Positions 35,218 to 44,609 are shown, numbered from the stretch's first letter. The stretch is 64,000 nt of DNA from Rhizobium rosettiformans (GCF_016806065.1 NZ_CP032405.1:2632001-2696000); one strand, 5' to 3'. Notes: generated from the letters alone by a model not told the origin. Numbers and translations: made by a program.

Positions 35218-36870
35218 TTACCGGTCGCTGATTTCCCAACGCGGATTGATCCATGGCTCCTGATTGCTGCGGGGGAGTGGCTGCTTGCCCAGGATATGAT
35301 CAGCCGCCTTCTCGCCGGTCATGATCGAGGGGCCGTTGAGGTTGCCATAGGTCAGCCGCGGAAAGATCGACGAGTCCACGACGCGCAGACCCTCCACGCC
35401 GATGACGCGGCATTCCGGATCGACCACGGCCATCGGATCGTCCTTCGATCCCATCTTCGATGTCCCGCAGGGATGATAGGCGCTTTCCAGATGCTCGCGC
35501 AGGAAGGCGTCGATCTGATCGTCCGTCTGAACCCCTTCGCCCGGCTGGATTTCCGGTCCGCGAAAGGCGTCGAAAGCCTTCTGGCCGAAGATCTCGCGGG
35601 TAAGCCGAACGCAGTGACGGAACTTCACCCAGTCTTCCTCATGGCTCATATAGTTGAACTTGATCACCGGATCGGCCATCGGATCGGACGAGCGCAGGGT
35701 GACGGCGCCGCGTGATTTCGAGTGATTGTAGCCCACATGCACCTGGAAGCCATGGCTTCTCGCTGCCGCCTTGCCGTCATAGGAAATGGCGACGGGCAGG
35801 AAGTGGAACTGGATGTCAGGCTGCTTCACACCGGCTGCCGAGCGTACGAAGGCGCAGGATTCGAACTGGTTGGAGCTGCCAAGCCCGGTGCCGGAAAACA
35901 GCCATTGCGCGCCAGCCACCCCTTGCCAGAACCAGGGCAGCCAGGAATAGAGCGAGACCGGTTTGGTTGCGACCTGCTGGAAGTAGAACTCCATGTGGTC
36001 CATCAGGTTGGCGCCCACGCCCGGCCGGTCGACCTTCACCTCGATGCCCATGTCCTTCAGATGCTGCGCCGGTCCGATGCCCGAAAGCATCAGGAGCTTC
36101 GGCGAGTTGAAGGTCGAAGCGGAAACGATGACCTCCCGATTGGCCTTCACCACCTCGATTTTGCCATTACGCTCGATCTCGACGCCGACGGCCCGGCCGT
36201 TCTCGATGACGATCTTGCGGGCAAAGCAGCGCACCAGCTCGACATTGCCGCGCTTCATCGCTGGCTTGAGATAGGCATTGGCGGCGGACCAGCGGCGCGA
36301 GCGCCAGATAGTCTGCTCCATCAGGCCGAAGCCTTCCTGTTTCTCGCCGTTATAGTCTTCCGTCGTCTCGAAGCCGGCCTGCTTGCCGGCTTCCACGAAA
36401 GCGCGCACCAGCGGGTTCTTCGCGGGGCCACGCTGGACATGCAGCGGCCCGTCGGTGCCGCGCCAGCCTTCCTGGCCGCCATGCGAGTTCTCCATGCGTT
36501 TGAAGTAGGGCAACACGTCCGCATAGCCCCAGCCCTTGGCACCACTCTCCTCCCAGCCTTCGAAATCCTCGGCCGATCCGCGCACATAGACCATCCCGTT
36601 GATCGAGGAGGAGCCGCCGATCACCTTGCCACGCGGTGCCGTGATGCGCCGGTTGTTGAGGTTCGGCTCTGGCTCGGAGAGGTAGCCCCAGTTGTAGCGC
36701 TTCATGCTCATCGGCCAGGCAAGGGCAGCCGGCATCTGAATGAACGGCCCGATATCCGATCCGCCATATTCGAGCACCATGACGCTGTTCTTGCCGTCTT
36801 CCGAAAGCCGGTAAGCCAGCGCCGAACCGGCAGAGCCGGAACCGATGATGATGAAGTCTGCGTTCTGCAT
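35218..36870 (-). CDS. betA: choline dehydrogenase (GMC oxidoreductase)
   Basis: BetA, 550 residues, an FAD enzyme oxidising choline to betaine aldehyde. The N-terminal dinucleotide-binding motif is [20 protein letters not shown] signature 1 is [20 protein letters not shown], and the C-terminal catalytic part has [12 protein letters not shown]. It is membrane-associated in most bacteria. In the usual rhizobial order betA follows betB directly. Here a toxin-antitoxin pair and a palindromic repeat on 36896-37720 separate them, so betA may need its own promoter or read-through. Confidence 0.93.
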   Translation of the reverse strand: MQNADFIIIGSGSAGSALAYRLSEDGKNSVMVLEYGGSDIGPFIQMPAALAWPMSMKRYNWGYLSEPEPNLNNRRITAPRGKVIGGSSSINGMVYVRGSAEDFEGWEESGAKGWGYADVLPYFKRMENSHGGQEGWRGTDGPLHVQRGPAKNPLVRAFVEAGKQAGFETTEDYNGEKQEGFGLMEQTIWRSRRWSAANAYLKPAMKRGNVELVRCFARKIVIENGRAVGVEIERNGKIEVVKANREVIVSASTFNSPKLLMLSGIGPAQHLKDMGIEVKVDRPGVGANLMDHMEFYFQQVATKPVSLYSWLPWFWQGVAGAQWLFSGTGLGSSNQFESCAFVRSAAGVKQPDIQFHFLPVAISYDGKAAARSHGFQVHVGYNHSKSRGAVTLRSSDPMADPVIKFNYMSHEEDWVKFRHCVRLTREIFGQKAFDAFRGPEIQPGEGVQTDDQIDAFLREHLESAYHPCGTSKMGSKDDPMAVVDPECRVIGVEGLRVVDSSIFPRLTYGNLNGPSIMTGEKAADHILGKQPLPRSNQEPWINPRWEISDR

Positions 36871-36895
36871 GGTCAGATCCGAGCGGTTGAAGAGT

Positions 36896-36912
36896 TATAG
36901 CTATTTGCTATA
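36896..36912. promoter_or_regulatory. operator of the RelE/XRE module
   Basis: TATAGCTATTTGCTATA is an inverted repeat (6-bp arms, 5-base spacer) ending 8 bases before the toxin start. It likely combines the -10 region and the binding site of the XRE antitoxin. Its AT-rich content contrasts with the surroundings. Confidence 0.6.
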
Positions 36913-36920
36913 GTGGGCCG

Positions 36921-37166
36921 ATGAAGAAGGTGGAGTATTCTAGGGCCGCCAGCAAAGTGTTGGACCGGATGCAGCCCAGGCGACGGGAGGCGATCCGCCA
37001 GAAAGTCGATGCGTTCGCACGAGGCGAGCGGGTCGATTTGAAGAAGCTGAAGGGCAGCCCGCTTCTCAGAATTCGCGTCGGAGACGACCGGGTCATCATC
37101 GATGAGCAGAGGATGCTGGTCCTTGTCGTCGAAGTCGGGCCGCGCGGCGGCATCTACAAGGAGTGA
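36921..37166 (+). CDS. RelE-family toxin
   Basis: An 81-residue RelE/HigB-type mRNA interferase-like protein: VEYSRAASKVLDRMQPRRREAIRQKV, KLKGSPLLRIRVGDDRVIIDEQRMLVLVVEVGPRGGIYKE. The R-x-R-V-G-D-x-R-V core is diagnostic. It is followed 3 bases later by its antitoxin gene, the toxin-first order of HigBA-like modules. Confidence 0.88.
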   Translation: MKKVEYSRAASKVLDRMQPRRREAIRQKVDAFARGERVDLKKLKGSPLLRIRVGDDRVIIDEQRMLVLVVEVGPRGGIYKE

Positions 37167-37169
37167 ACC

Positions 37170-37520
37170 ATGGGCGAACTGCGCAAGACCGTCATCGACG
37201 GCGAGACCTATGTTCTCATCCCCGAGGACGAGTACGAAGACCTGATCGATGGCATTGAGGCCGAGAAGATTCTGGCTCGTGTCCGGGCCGGCGAGGAGAC
37301 CTGGCCGGCGGAACTCGTTTACGAACTCTGGGAAACCGACAGCCGCATCCGCACCTACCGCAATTACCGCAAGCTGTCCGTCTCCGACCTCGCCGCCGCT
37401 GCCGGCATCTCGCAGCCCTATCTCTCCGAGATCGAGAGCGGCAAGAAGACCGGCTCGGTTGATGTGCTGAAGCGTATTGCCGCGGCGCTCAAGGTCGATC
37501 TCGACGATATCGTGGTTTGA
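37170..37520 (+). CDS. XRE-family antitoxin
   Basis: A 116-residue protein. The N-terminal part (VIDGETYVLIPEDEYEDLIDGIEA) is the toxin-binding arm found in prevent-host-death-like antitoxins. The C-terminal helix-turn-helix is at about 60-115 (LSVSDLAAAAGISQPYLSEIESGKK). It should bind the TATAGC palindrome and repress the module. Confidence 0.88.
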   Translation: MGELRKTVIDGETYVLIPEDEYEDLIDGIEAEKILARVRAGEETWPAELVYELWETDSRIRTYRNYRKLSVSDLAAAAGISQPYLSEIESGKKTGSVDVLKRIAAALKVDLDDIVV

Positions 37521-37542
37521 CGGATAGGCTTCACTCCGGGCA

Positions 37543-37720
37543 CACCCCCCTCTGTCGGCTGCGCCGACATCTCCCCCACACGGGGGGAGAGTGTTCGCCG
37601 ACGCTTTACCTCCCGAGTGATCGATCGGCCGAGCGCTCGACGTTTGCAGTGAGCCGACCGCCCAGCCTCCATCCACTCTCCCTCCGGGTGGGTGAGATGC
37701 CCGGCAGGGCAGAGGGAGGC
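37543..37720. repeat. palindromic intergenic repeat, second copy
   Basis: Starts CACCCCCCTCTG (37543-37554), identical to the left end of the 20559-20706 element, and ends with the related CAGAGGGAGG (37710-37719). It has inner GACATCTCCCCCACA as in the first copy but a different, longer centre. It lies just past the XRE antitoxin and just past the betB stop. Confidence 0.65.
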
Positions 37721-37746
37721 GAACTTGCGCGACGGCCACGCTCATC

Positions 37747-39210
37747 TCAATACGGCGCCTCACACTTGCCCATGCCGACATAAATCGTCTTCAGCTCGGA
37801 ATAATGCTCCAGCGCCGTTGCCGAATTCTCGCGGCCAAAGCCGGACTGCTTGGACCCGCCGAAGGGGATTTCGACCGGGCAGAGATTGTATGTGTTGATC
37901 CACAGCGTGCCCGCCTCCAACTGACCGACCACGCGATGCGCGCGGGAGAAATCAGCCGTAAACACGCCCGCCGAAAGCCCGAACTCGGTGGCGTTCGCGC
38001 GTGCGATCACCTCCGCCTCGTCCTCGAAATCGAGCACGCACATCACAGGCCCGAAGATCTCTTCGCGCGCGATGGTCATGTCGTCGGTGACATCGGCAAA
38101 GACGGTCGGCTGGATGTAGAAGCCTTCGCCGGTGACGCTGTTGGGAATGCCGCCGCCGGTGATAAGTGTCGCGCCCTCCGCCTTGCCCTTGTCGATATAG
38201 GAGAGCACCTTCTCGCGCTGCGCGAGCGAGACCATCGGCCCCATCTGGGTTGCCTCGTCCTGCGGATCGCCGATCAGGATCGCTTCCGTGCGGGCCTTGA
38301 GCCGCGTAAGAAACGTCTCCTTGATTGCCTTGTGCACGAAGACGCGCGTGCCGTTCGAGCAGACCTGGCCGGTCGAATAGAAATTGCCAAGCATGGCGCC
38401 CGAGATCGCGCCGTCGATATCGGCATCGTCAAAGACGACGATCGGCGACTTGCCGCCGAGTTCCATCGTCACATGCTTGAGCTGCGATGCGGCAGCGCCT
38501 GCCACCTTGCGGCCCGTCGGCACGGAGCCGGTCAGCGACACCTTGGCAACGTCAGGATGCGACACGAGCAGCGGCCCGGTCTCGCGATCCCCCTGGATGA
38601 CATTGTAGACGCCCTTCGGCGCGCCGGCCTCGATCAGGATCTCGGCGATCTTCAAGGCGCCGAGCGGGGTGACTTCCGAGGGCTTGAACACCATGGCATT
38701 GCCGGCAGCGAGTGCGGGTGCGCCCTTCCAGCAGGCGATCTGCTGCGGATAGTTCCAGGCACCGATGCCGACGACCACGCCGAGCGGCACGCGCTTGGTA
38801 TAGGCCCAGTCGCCACCCAGCGGGATTTGACTGCCATTCATGGCAGTCGCGATGATGCCGCCGAAGAATTCGAAACTGTCGGCCCCCGAGGTCGGGTCGG
38901 CCACGATCGTCTCCTGGATCGGCTTGCCGGTGTCGAGCGTCTCGAGCTCGGAAAGCTCGCGGTTGCGCTCGCGCATGATCTCGGCCGCCTTCTTCAACAC
39001 GCGTCCGCGCGCTGCCGGGCTCCAGGACGCCCATTCCTTCTGCGCCCGCTTGGCCGACGCGATCGCCTTCTCGATGATCTGAGGGGTCGCGGCATGCAGC
39101 CTTGCGATCACCTCGCCGGTCGCCGGATAGATGCTCTCGATGACGGTGCCGGCTGTATCCTCGACATATTCCCCGTCGATGAAGTGGGAGGCTTGCGGTT
39201 GGGCTTTCAT
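37747..39210 (-). CDS. betB: betaine aldehyde dehydrogenase
   Basis: BetB, 487 residues, an aldehyde dehydrogenase oxidising betaine aldehyde to glycine betaine, the compatible solute. Glu is in MELGGKSP and the catalytic Cys in [26 protein letters not shown] and the C-terminal [16 protein letters not shown] are typical of BetB. It follows betI with a repeat element in the gap and precedes the displaced betA. Confidence 0.95.
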   Translation of the reverse strand: MKAQPQASHFIDGEYVEDTAGTVIESIYPATGEVIARLHAATPQIIEKAIASAKRAQKEWASWSPAARGRVLKKAAEIMRERNRELSELETLDTGKPIQETIVADPTSGADSFEFFGGIIATAMNGSQIPLGGDWAYTKRVPLGVVVGIGAWNYPQQIACWKGAPALAAGNAMVFKPSEVTPLGALKIAEILIEAGAPKGVYNVIQGDRETGPLLVSHPDVAKVSLTGSVPTGRKVAGAAASQLKHVTMELGGKSPIVVFDDADIDGAISGAMLGNFYSTGQVCSNGTRVFVHKAIKETFLTRLKARTEAILIGDPQDEATQMGPMVSLAQREKVLSYIDKGKAEGATLITGGGIPNSVTGEGFYIQPTVFADVTDDMTIAREEIFGPVMCVLDFEDEAEVIARANATEFGLSAGVFTADFSRAHRVVGQLEAGTLWINTYNLCPVEIPFGGSKQSGFGRENSATALEHYSELKTIYVGMGKCEAPY

Positions 39211-39235
39211 GTCCTGTCTCCAGACGGGTGGTTTC

Positions 39236-39382
39236 TCTCCACCTCCCCCTTGAGGGGGAGGTCGCCGCGAAGCGGCGGGTGGGGGTGATCTTCTGCTGTC
39301 GTTTCGTTCTGTCTGCGGCGCTCACGGCTCACCCCACCCCGGACCTTTGGTCCGACCCTCCCCCTCAAGGGGAGGGTGGGAG
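39236..39382. repeat. palindromic repeat spanning the betI end
   Basis: Two mutually complementary blocks, CACCTCCCCCTTGAGGGGGAGG (39239-39261, given in part) and ACCCTCCCCCTCAAGGGGAGGG (from 39355), bound a roughly 147-base element. CCGCGAAGCGG and GGACCTTTGGTCC are internal hairpins. The right half is translated as the last residues of BetI. It is a different type from the 20559 and 37543 elements but equally typical of rhizobial intergenic DNA. Confidence 0.65.
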
Positions 39383-39954
39383 GCGAGCTGCCCCGTCACA
39401 TAATCCTCGACCAATGCGACAGAGGCATCAATCGACAAGGGCGCGGCCTTCAGCGATTGGCGGATATAGAGCCCGTCGATCATTGCGGCTGCACCATCGG
39501 CGATCCGGCTTGCTCCAGGGGAGCCACACAGGGGCTTCAGTCCCGAAAGAAGGTTCGAATGCAGCCGCCGCGCATAGAGCGCGAGCAACCGGCGCACCTC
39601 TTCCGAACGCTGCGCCTCCGAATAAAAGGCAAGCCAGGCGGCAACCACTTCCGGCGCAAACTGGTCGGCATTGAAGGAGATGCGGATCACCGCCGTAATG
39701 CGCTCCCGCGGCGTCTGCGCCCGGCCGAGCGCCTCGACCGCATCCGCCCGCAATTGCCTGAGCAGCGAGCGGATCGTCTCGATCAGCAGGCGGTCTTTCG
39801 AGCCGAAATAGTGATGCGCTAACGCCGGAGAAACACCCGCCTCGCGGGCGATCTCCGACATGGTGACCGTCAGCGAGCCGTGATGGCCGATCGTCTTCAA
39901 CGCGGCATCAACAAGCGCCTTTCGGCGCACTGGCTCCATTCCGACCTTCGGCAT
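39322..39954 (-). CDS. betI: BetI-family TetR repressor
   Basis: A 210-residue TetR protein that represses bet genes until choline is present. The helix-turn-helix is at about 26-50 (VTMSEIAREAGVSPALAHHYFGSKDRLL). Segments RISFNADQFAPEVVAAWLAFYSEAQ are BetI-specific. The final residues PPLEGEGRTKGPGWGEP are encoded by the intergenic repeat, so the C terminus is extended or replaced relative to the family. A 20-bp operator lies 31 bases upstream. Confidence 0.9.
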   Translation of the reverse strand: MPKVGMEPVRRKALVDAALKTIGHHGSLTVTMSEIAREAGVSPALAHHYFGSKDRLLIETIRSLLRQLRADAVEALGRAQTPRERITAVIRISFNADQFAPEVVAAWLAFYSEAQRSEEVRRLLALYARRLHSNLLSGLKPLCGSPGASRIADGAAAMIDGLYIRQSLKAAPLSIDASVALVEDYVTGQLASHPPLEGEGRTKGPGWGEP

Positions 39955-39984
39955 CCGGCTTCTCCTATGCTGCCCATGATAAAT

Positions 39985-40004
39985 TTGATTGACTGATCAA
40001 TCAA
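39985..40004. promoter_or_regulatory. BetI operator
   Basis: TTGATTGACTGATCAATCAA: arms TTGATTG and CAATCAA are perfect complements with a 6-base spacer. It lies 31 bases before the betI ATG, the expected place for autoregulation, and resembles TTGATTG-type BetI boxes. The rest of 39955-40298 shows no gene. Confidence 0.7.
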
Positions 40005-40298
40005 TAAAAATCCGCAGTGCCGTCATTTCCGGCCGTGGGGATCGGCCGTTAACGGTAAAGCGGTTCCGCAAAGCGGGTCGGGGAAGCTGCGATCTGGCTG
40101 CTCGGCGACCGGAAACGGAACGCCGGACCGCCTGACTTCCAAGGACTTGCGGTCATCATGCGGGCAGGCGAACGCCCGTTTCAGCAGTTGGTGTCGCGTG
40201 AAACTTTCATCCAGCTGTCACACTAGGGAAAGCTTTTGTTGACGATTGTTCAGCCACATTTCCGCCCATAAAAACAAATGCATACTGGAGTATCGTCT

Positions 40299-42101
40299 AT
40301 GGGTGCGGGGGTCGCGGAAGATTTGGGCGCGCTCAGGCGTTTTGCCTCTGACCAGCTCGTCACGCTGGCCAAGCTCGTCGTCGAAAACGCCTTCCAGCCG
40401 ATCGTCGAGGTCGGCACAGGGGCTGTCTTCGGCCATGAGAGCCTGATGCGCGGCCATGACCGCATCGGCTTTGAAAGCCCGCTCGACCTGCTCGATCAGG
40501 CGGCCTCGACCGGCCAGCTTCTGGCTCTTGAACAGATGGTCGCGAGCCGCGCTCTTGCCAAATTTGCGACCCTGCCGGATTGCGCCGGCGCCACCCTGTT
40601 TCTCAATCTCGACGTCCGCCTGATCCCGGACGGCAATGCGCTGGTCGATACGCTGCTCGACCAGTTGCGCAAGGCGCATGTCCCGCCGTCTTCCGTCTGC
40701 TTCGAACTCTCCGAGCGCTTCGACAACACCCGCGTGCCGGAATTTGCCGGCCTCGTCGAGCGCCTGCGCCGCTCCGGCTTCAAGCTTGCCATCGATGATT
40801 TCGGCGTCGGCCATGGCGAAATGAAGCTGCTCTGCGACTATCCCGTCGACTATGTGAAGATTGACCGCCATTTCATCGCCGGGCTCGACAGCAATCCGCG
40901 CAAGCGCCATCTGGTGAAGAACATCGTCAACTTCTGCCATGTGCTCGGCGTGCGCGTCATTGCCGAAGGCATCGAGACGGAAGGGGAGTTCCTCGCCTGC
41001 CGCGAATTCGGCGTCGATCTGGTCCAGGGCTGGTATATCGCCCGTCCCAGCACCATCGTCTCTGAGTTGAAGAGCGCCTTTCCCCACCTCCAGGATGTCG
41101 GCAAGGCTCGCCGCACGACGCAGTCGCTCGACGAGATCCTGATCCGCAAGCAGATCGAGACGCTTCCCACCGTCTACGAGCACGAGAACATTGACCACGT
41201 CTTCGATCTCTTCCGGCGCAATCCGGGCCAATCCTTCTTTCCGGTGCTGAATGCCAATGGCGAGCCGCGCGGCATCATCAACGAGCGGCATCTGAAGGAG
41301 TTCATCTACCAGCCCTTCGGCCGTGATCTCCTGAAAAACAAGATCTACGAGCGCGCCATTTCCCATTTCGTTGACCGCGCACCGATCGTCGGGCTCGATG
41401 CCGATGCCGAGCGGCTGATGACCATGTTTGCCAATATGGAAGGCTCCGACTGCGTCATCCTGACGGAAAACATGCGTTATGCCGGCGTCGTCTCGGCAGC
41501 CTCGCTGATCCGCATCATGAGCGAAAAGCAGCTGAAAACCGCCCAGGACCAGAACCCGCTGACGGGCCTGCCCGGCAACCGTGCCATCCGCGATTTCATG
41601 CGCTCGGCCGCGCTGGATGGCGACGGCGCCCGTTTCTTCTGCTACTGCGATTTCGACCACTTCAAGCCGTTCAACGACCACTACGGCTTCCACCAGGGCG
41701 ACCACGCCATCTCGCTCTTTGCCGCTCTGCTGCGCCGCTACTTCTTCTCCGAAGGCGATTTTCTCGGCCATGTCGGCGGCGATGATTTCTTCATCGGTGT
41801 CAGCGACTGGTCCCGCGAGGAGCTGACCGAAATCCTCGATCGTCTGCTGTCGGACTTCCATGACGACGTCATCGACCTCTACTCCGATGCCGATCGCCAG
41901 ACCGGCCACATCAGGGGCCTCGACCGCCAGGGCCTGGAACGCGATTTCCCCCTGATGCGCTGCTCGATCGGCGTCCTGGAACTGCCACCCGGCCTCGTCA
42001 TCGACGACGTCAACCGCATCAGCGGCGAGATCGCGGAGTTGAAGAAGCTCGCGAAGGAAAGTGCCGAGGGCGTGGTGATCGGCCAATCAGGCAGGGAATG
42101 A
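40299..42101 (+). CDS. EAL-CBS-GGDEF cyclic-di-GMP protein
   Basis: A 600-residue cytoplasmic protein. An EAL phosphodiesterase domain comes first (about 20-265: HESLMR, FLNLDVRL, IDDFGVGHGE, VKIDR, AEGIETEGE). A pair of CBS-like modules follows (about 275-420) and then a GGDEF domain (about 435-595) whose site is GGDDF. The order is the reverse of the common GGDEF-EAL. The EAL site keeps the main metal residues although EAL reads ESL, so hydrolysis is plausible; cyclase activity with GGDDF is uncertain. I chose the ATG at 40299 with TGGAG upstream over the one 21 bases earlier. Confidence 0.85.
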   Translation: MGAGVAEDLGALRRFASDQLVTLAKLVVENAFQPIVEVGTGAVFGHESLMRGHDRIGFESPLDLLDQAASTGQLLALEQMVASRALAKFATLPDCAGATLFLNLDVRLIPDGNALVDTLLDQLRKAHVPPSSVCFELSERFDNTRVPEFAGLVERLRRSGFKLAIDDFGVGHGEMKLLCDYPVDYVKIDRHFIAGLDSNPRKRHLVKNIVNFCHVLGVRVIAEGIETEGEFLACREFGVDLVQGWYIARPSTIVSELKSAFPHLQDVGKARRTTQSLDEILIRKQIETLPTVYEHENIDHVFDLFRRNPGQSFFPVLNANGEPRGIINERHLKEFIYQPFGRDLLKNKIYERAISHFVDRAPIVGLDADAERLMTMFANMEGSDCVILTENMRYAGVVSAASLIRIMSEKQLKTAQDQNPLTGLPGNRAIRDFMRSAALDGDGARFFCYCDFDHFKPFNDHYGFHQGDHAISLFAALLRRYFFSEGDFLGHVGGDDFFIGVSDWSREELTEILDRLLSDFHDDVIDLYSDADRQTGHIRGLDRQGLERDFPLMRCSIGVLELPPGLVIDDVNRISGEIAELKKLAKESAEGVVIGQSGRE

Positions 42102-42193
42102 GCAACGTCGCCATCCTTGCCGCTTGAACCTGCAATCCCATCGATCATGATGCGCCTGTGGGAACAGGAAGCGTTCAGGTGACCGAGGGACAG

Positions 42194-42649
42194 ATGCTTT
42201 TGACCGCCGTCGAGCCAGCCGACCAGCCCGAAATCCAGCGGCTCCTTGATCTGTCCGACGCGGTCGCCGCCCGCCTTTATCCCGGCGCCTTCCGCCAGTC
42301 GTTGACGGCTGCCAGACTTGCGCTTCCCAGCGTCACGCTCTTCGTCGCCCGCGATGCTTTTGGTCAGGCGCTCGGCTGTGCCGCCCTGATGGACCTGTCG
42401 GACGGTGTCGTCGAACTCAAACGCATGATCGTCGATCCTGTTCATGCCGGGAAGGGTGTCGGACGCAGCCTGCTATCCGCAATCCTGCAGGCGGCGCGGG
42501 AGCGCGGCCTCCGCTCCGTGGTGCTCGAGGTCGGCATCCGCAATGTCGCGGCGCGCCGGCTCTACGAAAGCTTGGGCTTCCGCGACCGGGGACCGTTCGG
42601 TAACTATCGCCAGACCCCGATTGCCACCTTCATGCAGATCGACCTTTAG
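42194..42649 (+). CDS. GNAT-family N-acetyltransferase
   Basis: A 151-residue acetyltransferase. Motif A is VELKRMIVDPVHAGKGVGRSLLSAIL (about 75-100), with the acetyl-CoA loop Q/R-x-x-G-x-G/A represented by HAGKGVG. Motif B is NVAARRLYESLGFRDRGPFGNY. The ATG at 42194 has GAGGGA upstream; two GTG codons further up are possible starts. The substrate is unknown. It is convergent with the flagellin gene. Confidence 0.82.
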   Translation: MLLTAVEPADQPEIQRLLDLSDAVAARLYPGAFRQSLTAARLALPSVTLFVARDAFGQALGCAALMDLSDGVVELKRMIVDPVHAGKGVGRSLLSAILQAARERGLRSVVLEVGIRNVAARRLYESLGFRDRGPFGNYRQTPIATFMQIDL

Positions 42650-42672
42650 CGGAAACACTCCGCCGCCTTGCC

Positions 42673-44385
42673 TTAGCGGAACAGCTGCATCAGGCTTTCG
42701 CTGTTGCTGTTTGCGATGGACAGGGACTGCACCGCGATCTGCTGCTGGGTCTGCAGCGCCTTCAGGCGTGTCGAGACCTCGTTCATGTCGGCATCCACCA
42801 GTCGGCCGACACCGCTGTCGATGCTGTCGGAAAGCTTCTCGGCAAACTCCGCCTGCAGCTCGATGCGTGTCTGCAAGGAACCCAGGCGGCTGGCGCTGCT
42901 GATCGCCATCTTCTCCATGTGATCAACGCCCCGCAGATACTGGTCGATGGTTCTAATGTTCTGGGTGATGTCGACCTCGGCCAGATCGAAATCCGGTGCA
43001 TAGGGCGGGTTGGACTGGACGTTGCCGACATAGACACGCGCGGCGCGATTGCCGGCCTCGGGATAGACCGTCTGGTCGGCGGAGAAGGTGATCGAGTTGC
43101 CCGTCGCAACCGCCATCAGATTGCTGCCGCTCGAGGCCTGGCTGATGACGGCCGCGAGATCCGCCGCACTGCCGATATAGCCGTCGACCGTGCCGAGTGC
43201 CGCATCAACGACCGCCCGGTTGATCGTATAGGTCGTCATCGCCCCGGGGCCGACCTGCACGTCGAAATAGACTTCCGCCAGCGGCGACACCGTGAACGCC
43301 GTAGAAAAGGAGATGGATGCCTTGGGATACATGTTGTCATGCTTGTCAGTTGGCGCATTCTCAAGCCCCAGGGCGAAACCGGCAGGGTAGGAGCCGCTGA
43401 GGTTCGAGATCACATTCGAGATCGCGATGCTCGACCCGACATGCCCTGATGTCTCGAGAGAGCCGATTTCGAATTCTGTCGTTGAGGTGAGAGAGGTGAA
43501 CATACGCTCCATGGCGGTGGCAGGCACGCCATTTGCGACAAATATGCTCTCCAGCACCGTACGAAGCTGCGGCGCGGTGGCGATCTTGCCATCGGTCGTG
43601 CCGAGCGCTGTATCGATCGTTGCCTTGTCGATTGTCAGAACATAGGCACTGCCCGGCGAATAGTCGCCGGCGTCTACGGTAAGGGTGAAGGTGATGGAGT
43701 CTGTCGCCGCCAGCTCCACACCGCCCGTGAACCTGTAGCTCTCATGTCCCTGATGCGCGACGGAGTTGACGCCCGTGCCGCGGAAGCCGCCGATGTCGCC
43801 GACGCTGTGAACCTGCTTTTGCAGGATCCCGCCACCGCCGCCGACATTGAGCATGCTGGATTGTTTCAGGTCGATCGCCATGGTCTTGACCTGCACATTG
43901 CTGTTCGCGTCGCGGACGAAGGAGGAGACCACGCTCGTCGTCATCGGCCCCTCTTCGAGCAGCGGCAAGGTCGACTTCGTTTTCAGCAGGTTTTCACCGC
44001 TGAAACTTGCCGATTCGACGATGGATTCGGCCTGCGCGTTCAGTTGCGTCAACTCTTCCTGGACCTTCGCCCGGTCGACGCCTTGCTCCTTGGCCGCGAC
44101 CAGTCTCGCCTTGAACTCTCCGAGAATGTCGACGATGGCAGCCGTCCCGGCATAGGCCGTGTCGATCTTGGCCGCCCCCAGGCCGAGCGCATCGGATACG
44201 GCCGAGATCGCCAGATTGTCCGAGCGCATCGTCGTGGAAATCGACCAGTAGGCTGCATTGTCTGCGGCAACGGCAATCCGCAGGCCGGATGCGGCCTTCT
44301 GCTGATGATCGGTCAGATCGCTGGCAACGCTCCGCAGCGTCTGGAGCGCGGCAATCGCGCCCAGATTCGTGTGAATACTGGTCAT
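42673..44385 (-). CDS. long orphan flagellin
   Basis: A 570-residue flagellin. The conserved N-terminal D0/D1 part (TNLGAIAALQTLRSVASDL, KAASGLRIAVAADNAAYWSI) and C-terminal D1/D0 part (MNEVSTRLKALQTQQQIAVQSLSIANSNSESLMQLFR in part) are intact. The central region of about 300 residues is variable, with two related beta-rich segments around YVLTIDKATIDTALGTTDGKIATA and YTINRAVVDAALGTVDGYIGSA. Rhizobial flagellins are usually about 320-430 residues, so this one has extra surface domains. No other flagellar genes are in the window. The ATG at 44385 begins MTSIHTN, the normal family start. Confidence 0.88.
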   Translation of the reverse strand: MTSIHTNLGAIAALQTLRSVASDLTDHQQKAASGLRIAVAADNAAYWSISTTMRSDNLAISAVSDALGLGAAKIDTAYAGTAAIVDILGEFKARLVAAKEQGVDRAKVQEELTQLNAQAESIVESASFSGENLLKTKSTLPLLEEGPMTTSVVSSFVRDANSNVQVKTMAIDLKQSSMLNVGGGGGILQKQVHSVGDIGGFRGTGVNSVAHQGHESYRFTGGVELAATDSITFTLTVDAGDYSPGSAYVLTIDKATIDTALGTTDGKIATAPQLRTVLESIFVANGVPATAMERMFTSLTSTTEFEIGSLETSGHVGSSIAISNVISNLSGSYPAGFALGLENAPTDKHDNMYPKASISFSTAFTVSPLAEVYFDVQVGPGAMTTYTINRAVVDAALGTVDGYIGSAADLAAVISQASSGSNLMAVATGNSITFSADQTVYPEAGNRAARVYVGNVQSNPPYAPDFDLAEVDITQNIRTIDQYLRGVDHMEKMAISSASRLGSLQTRIELQAEFAEKLSDSIDSGVGRLVDADMNEVSTRLKALQTQQQIAVQSLSIANSNSESLMQLFR

Positions 44386-44457
44386 GAAAAAGACTCTCGG
44401 GGAAGGAAGATGCTGGCACGTCATGTGCCGAATAGTGATGCCTGTTTAAGCGCGGCC

Positions 44458-44465
44458 ATGGTTAA
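44458..44465 (-). promoter_or_regulatory. CtrA-like half-site before flagellin gene
   Basis: TTAACCAT on the minus strand, 73 bases before the flagellin ATG, equals the 8-base CtrA half-site of alphaproteobacteria. CtrA controls motility genes in several relatives. A single 8-mer is weak evidence. Confidence 0.25.
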
Positions 44466-44559
44466 TGAGATCTGAATTTTCGACTGTGAGGTTTCATGCT
44501 TTGAGCATTGCAACCAAAAATGATCAGACGTCCTTCCGAGGCGATTTACCGCATTTGTC

Positions 44560-44586
44560 CGGACACCACCCCGTATAAGGTGTCCG
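44560..44586. promoter_or_regulatory. inverted repeat before quinone oxidoreductase gene
   Basis: CGGACACC (44560-44567) and GGTGTCCG (44579-44586) are exact 8-bp complements with an 11-base spacer containing a -10-like TATAAG. It sits 24 bases before the ATG at 44610. Likely an operator for a redox or electrophile sensor, or a leader hairpin; the regulator is not in the window. Confidence 0.5.
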
Positions 44587-44609
44587 TCCTGTCCATAGGA
44601 GTTTCCCCC

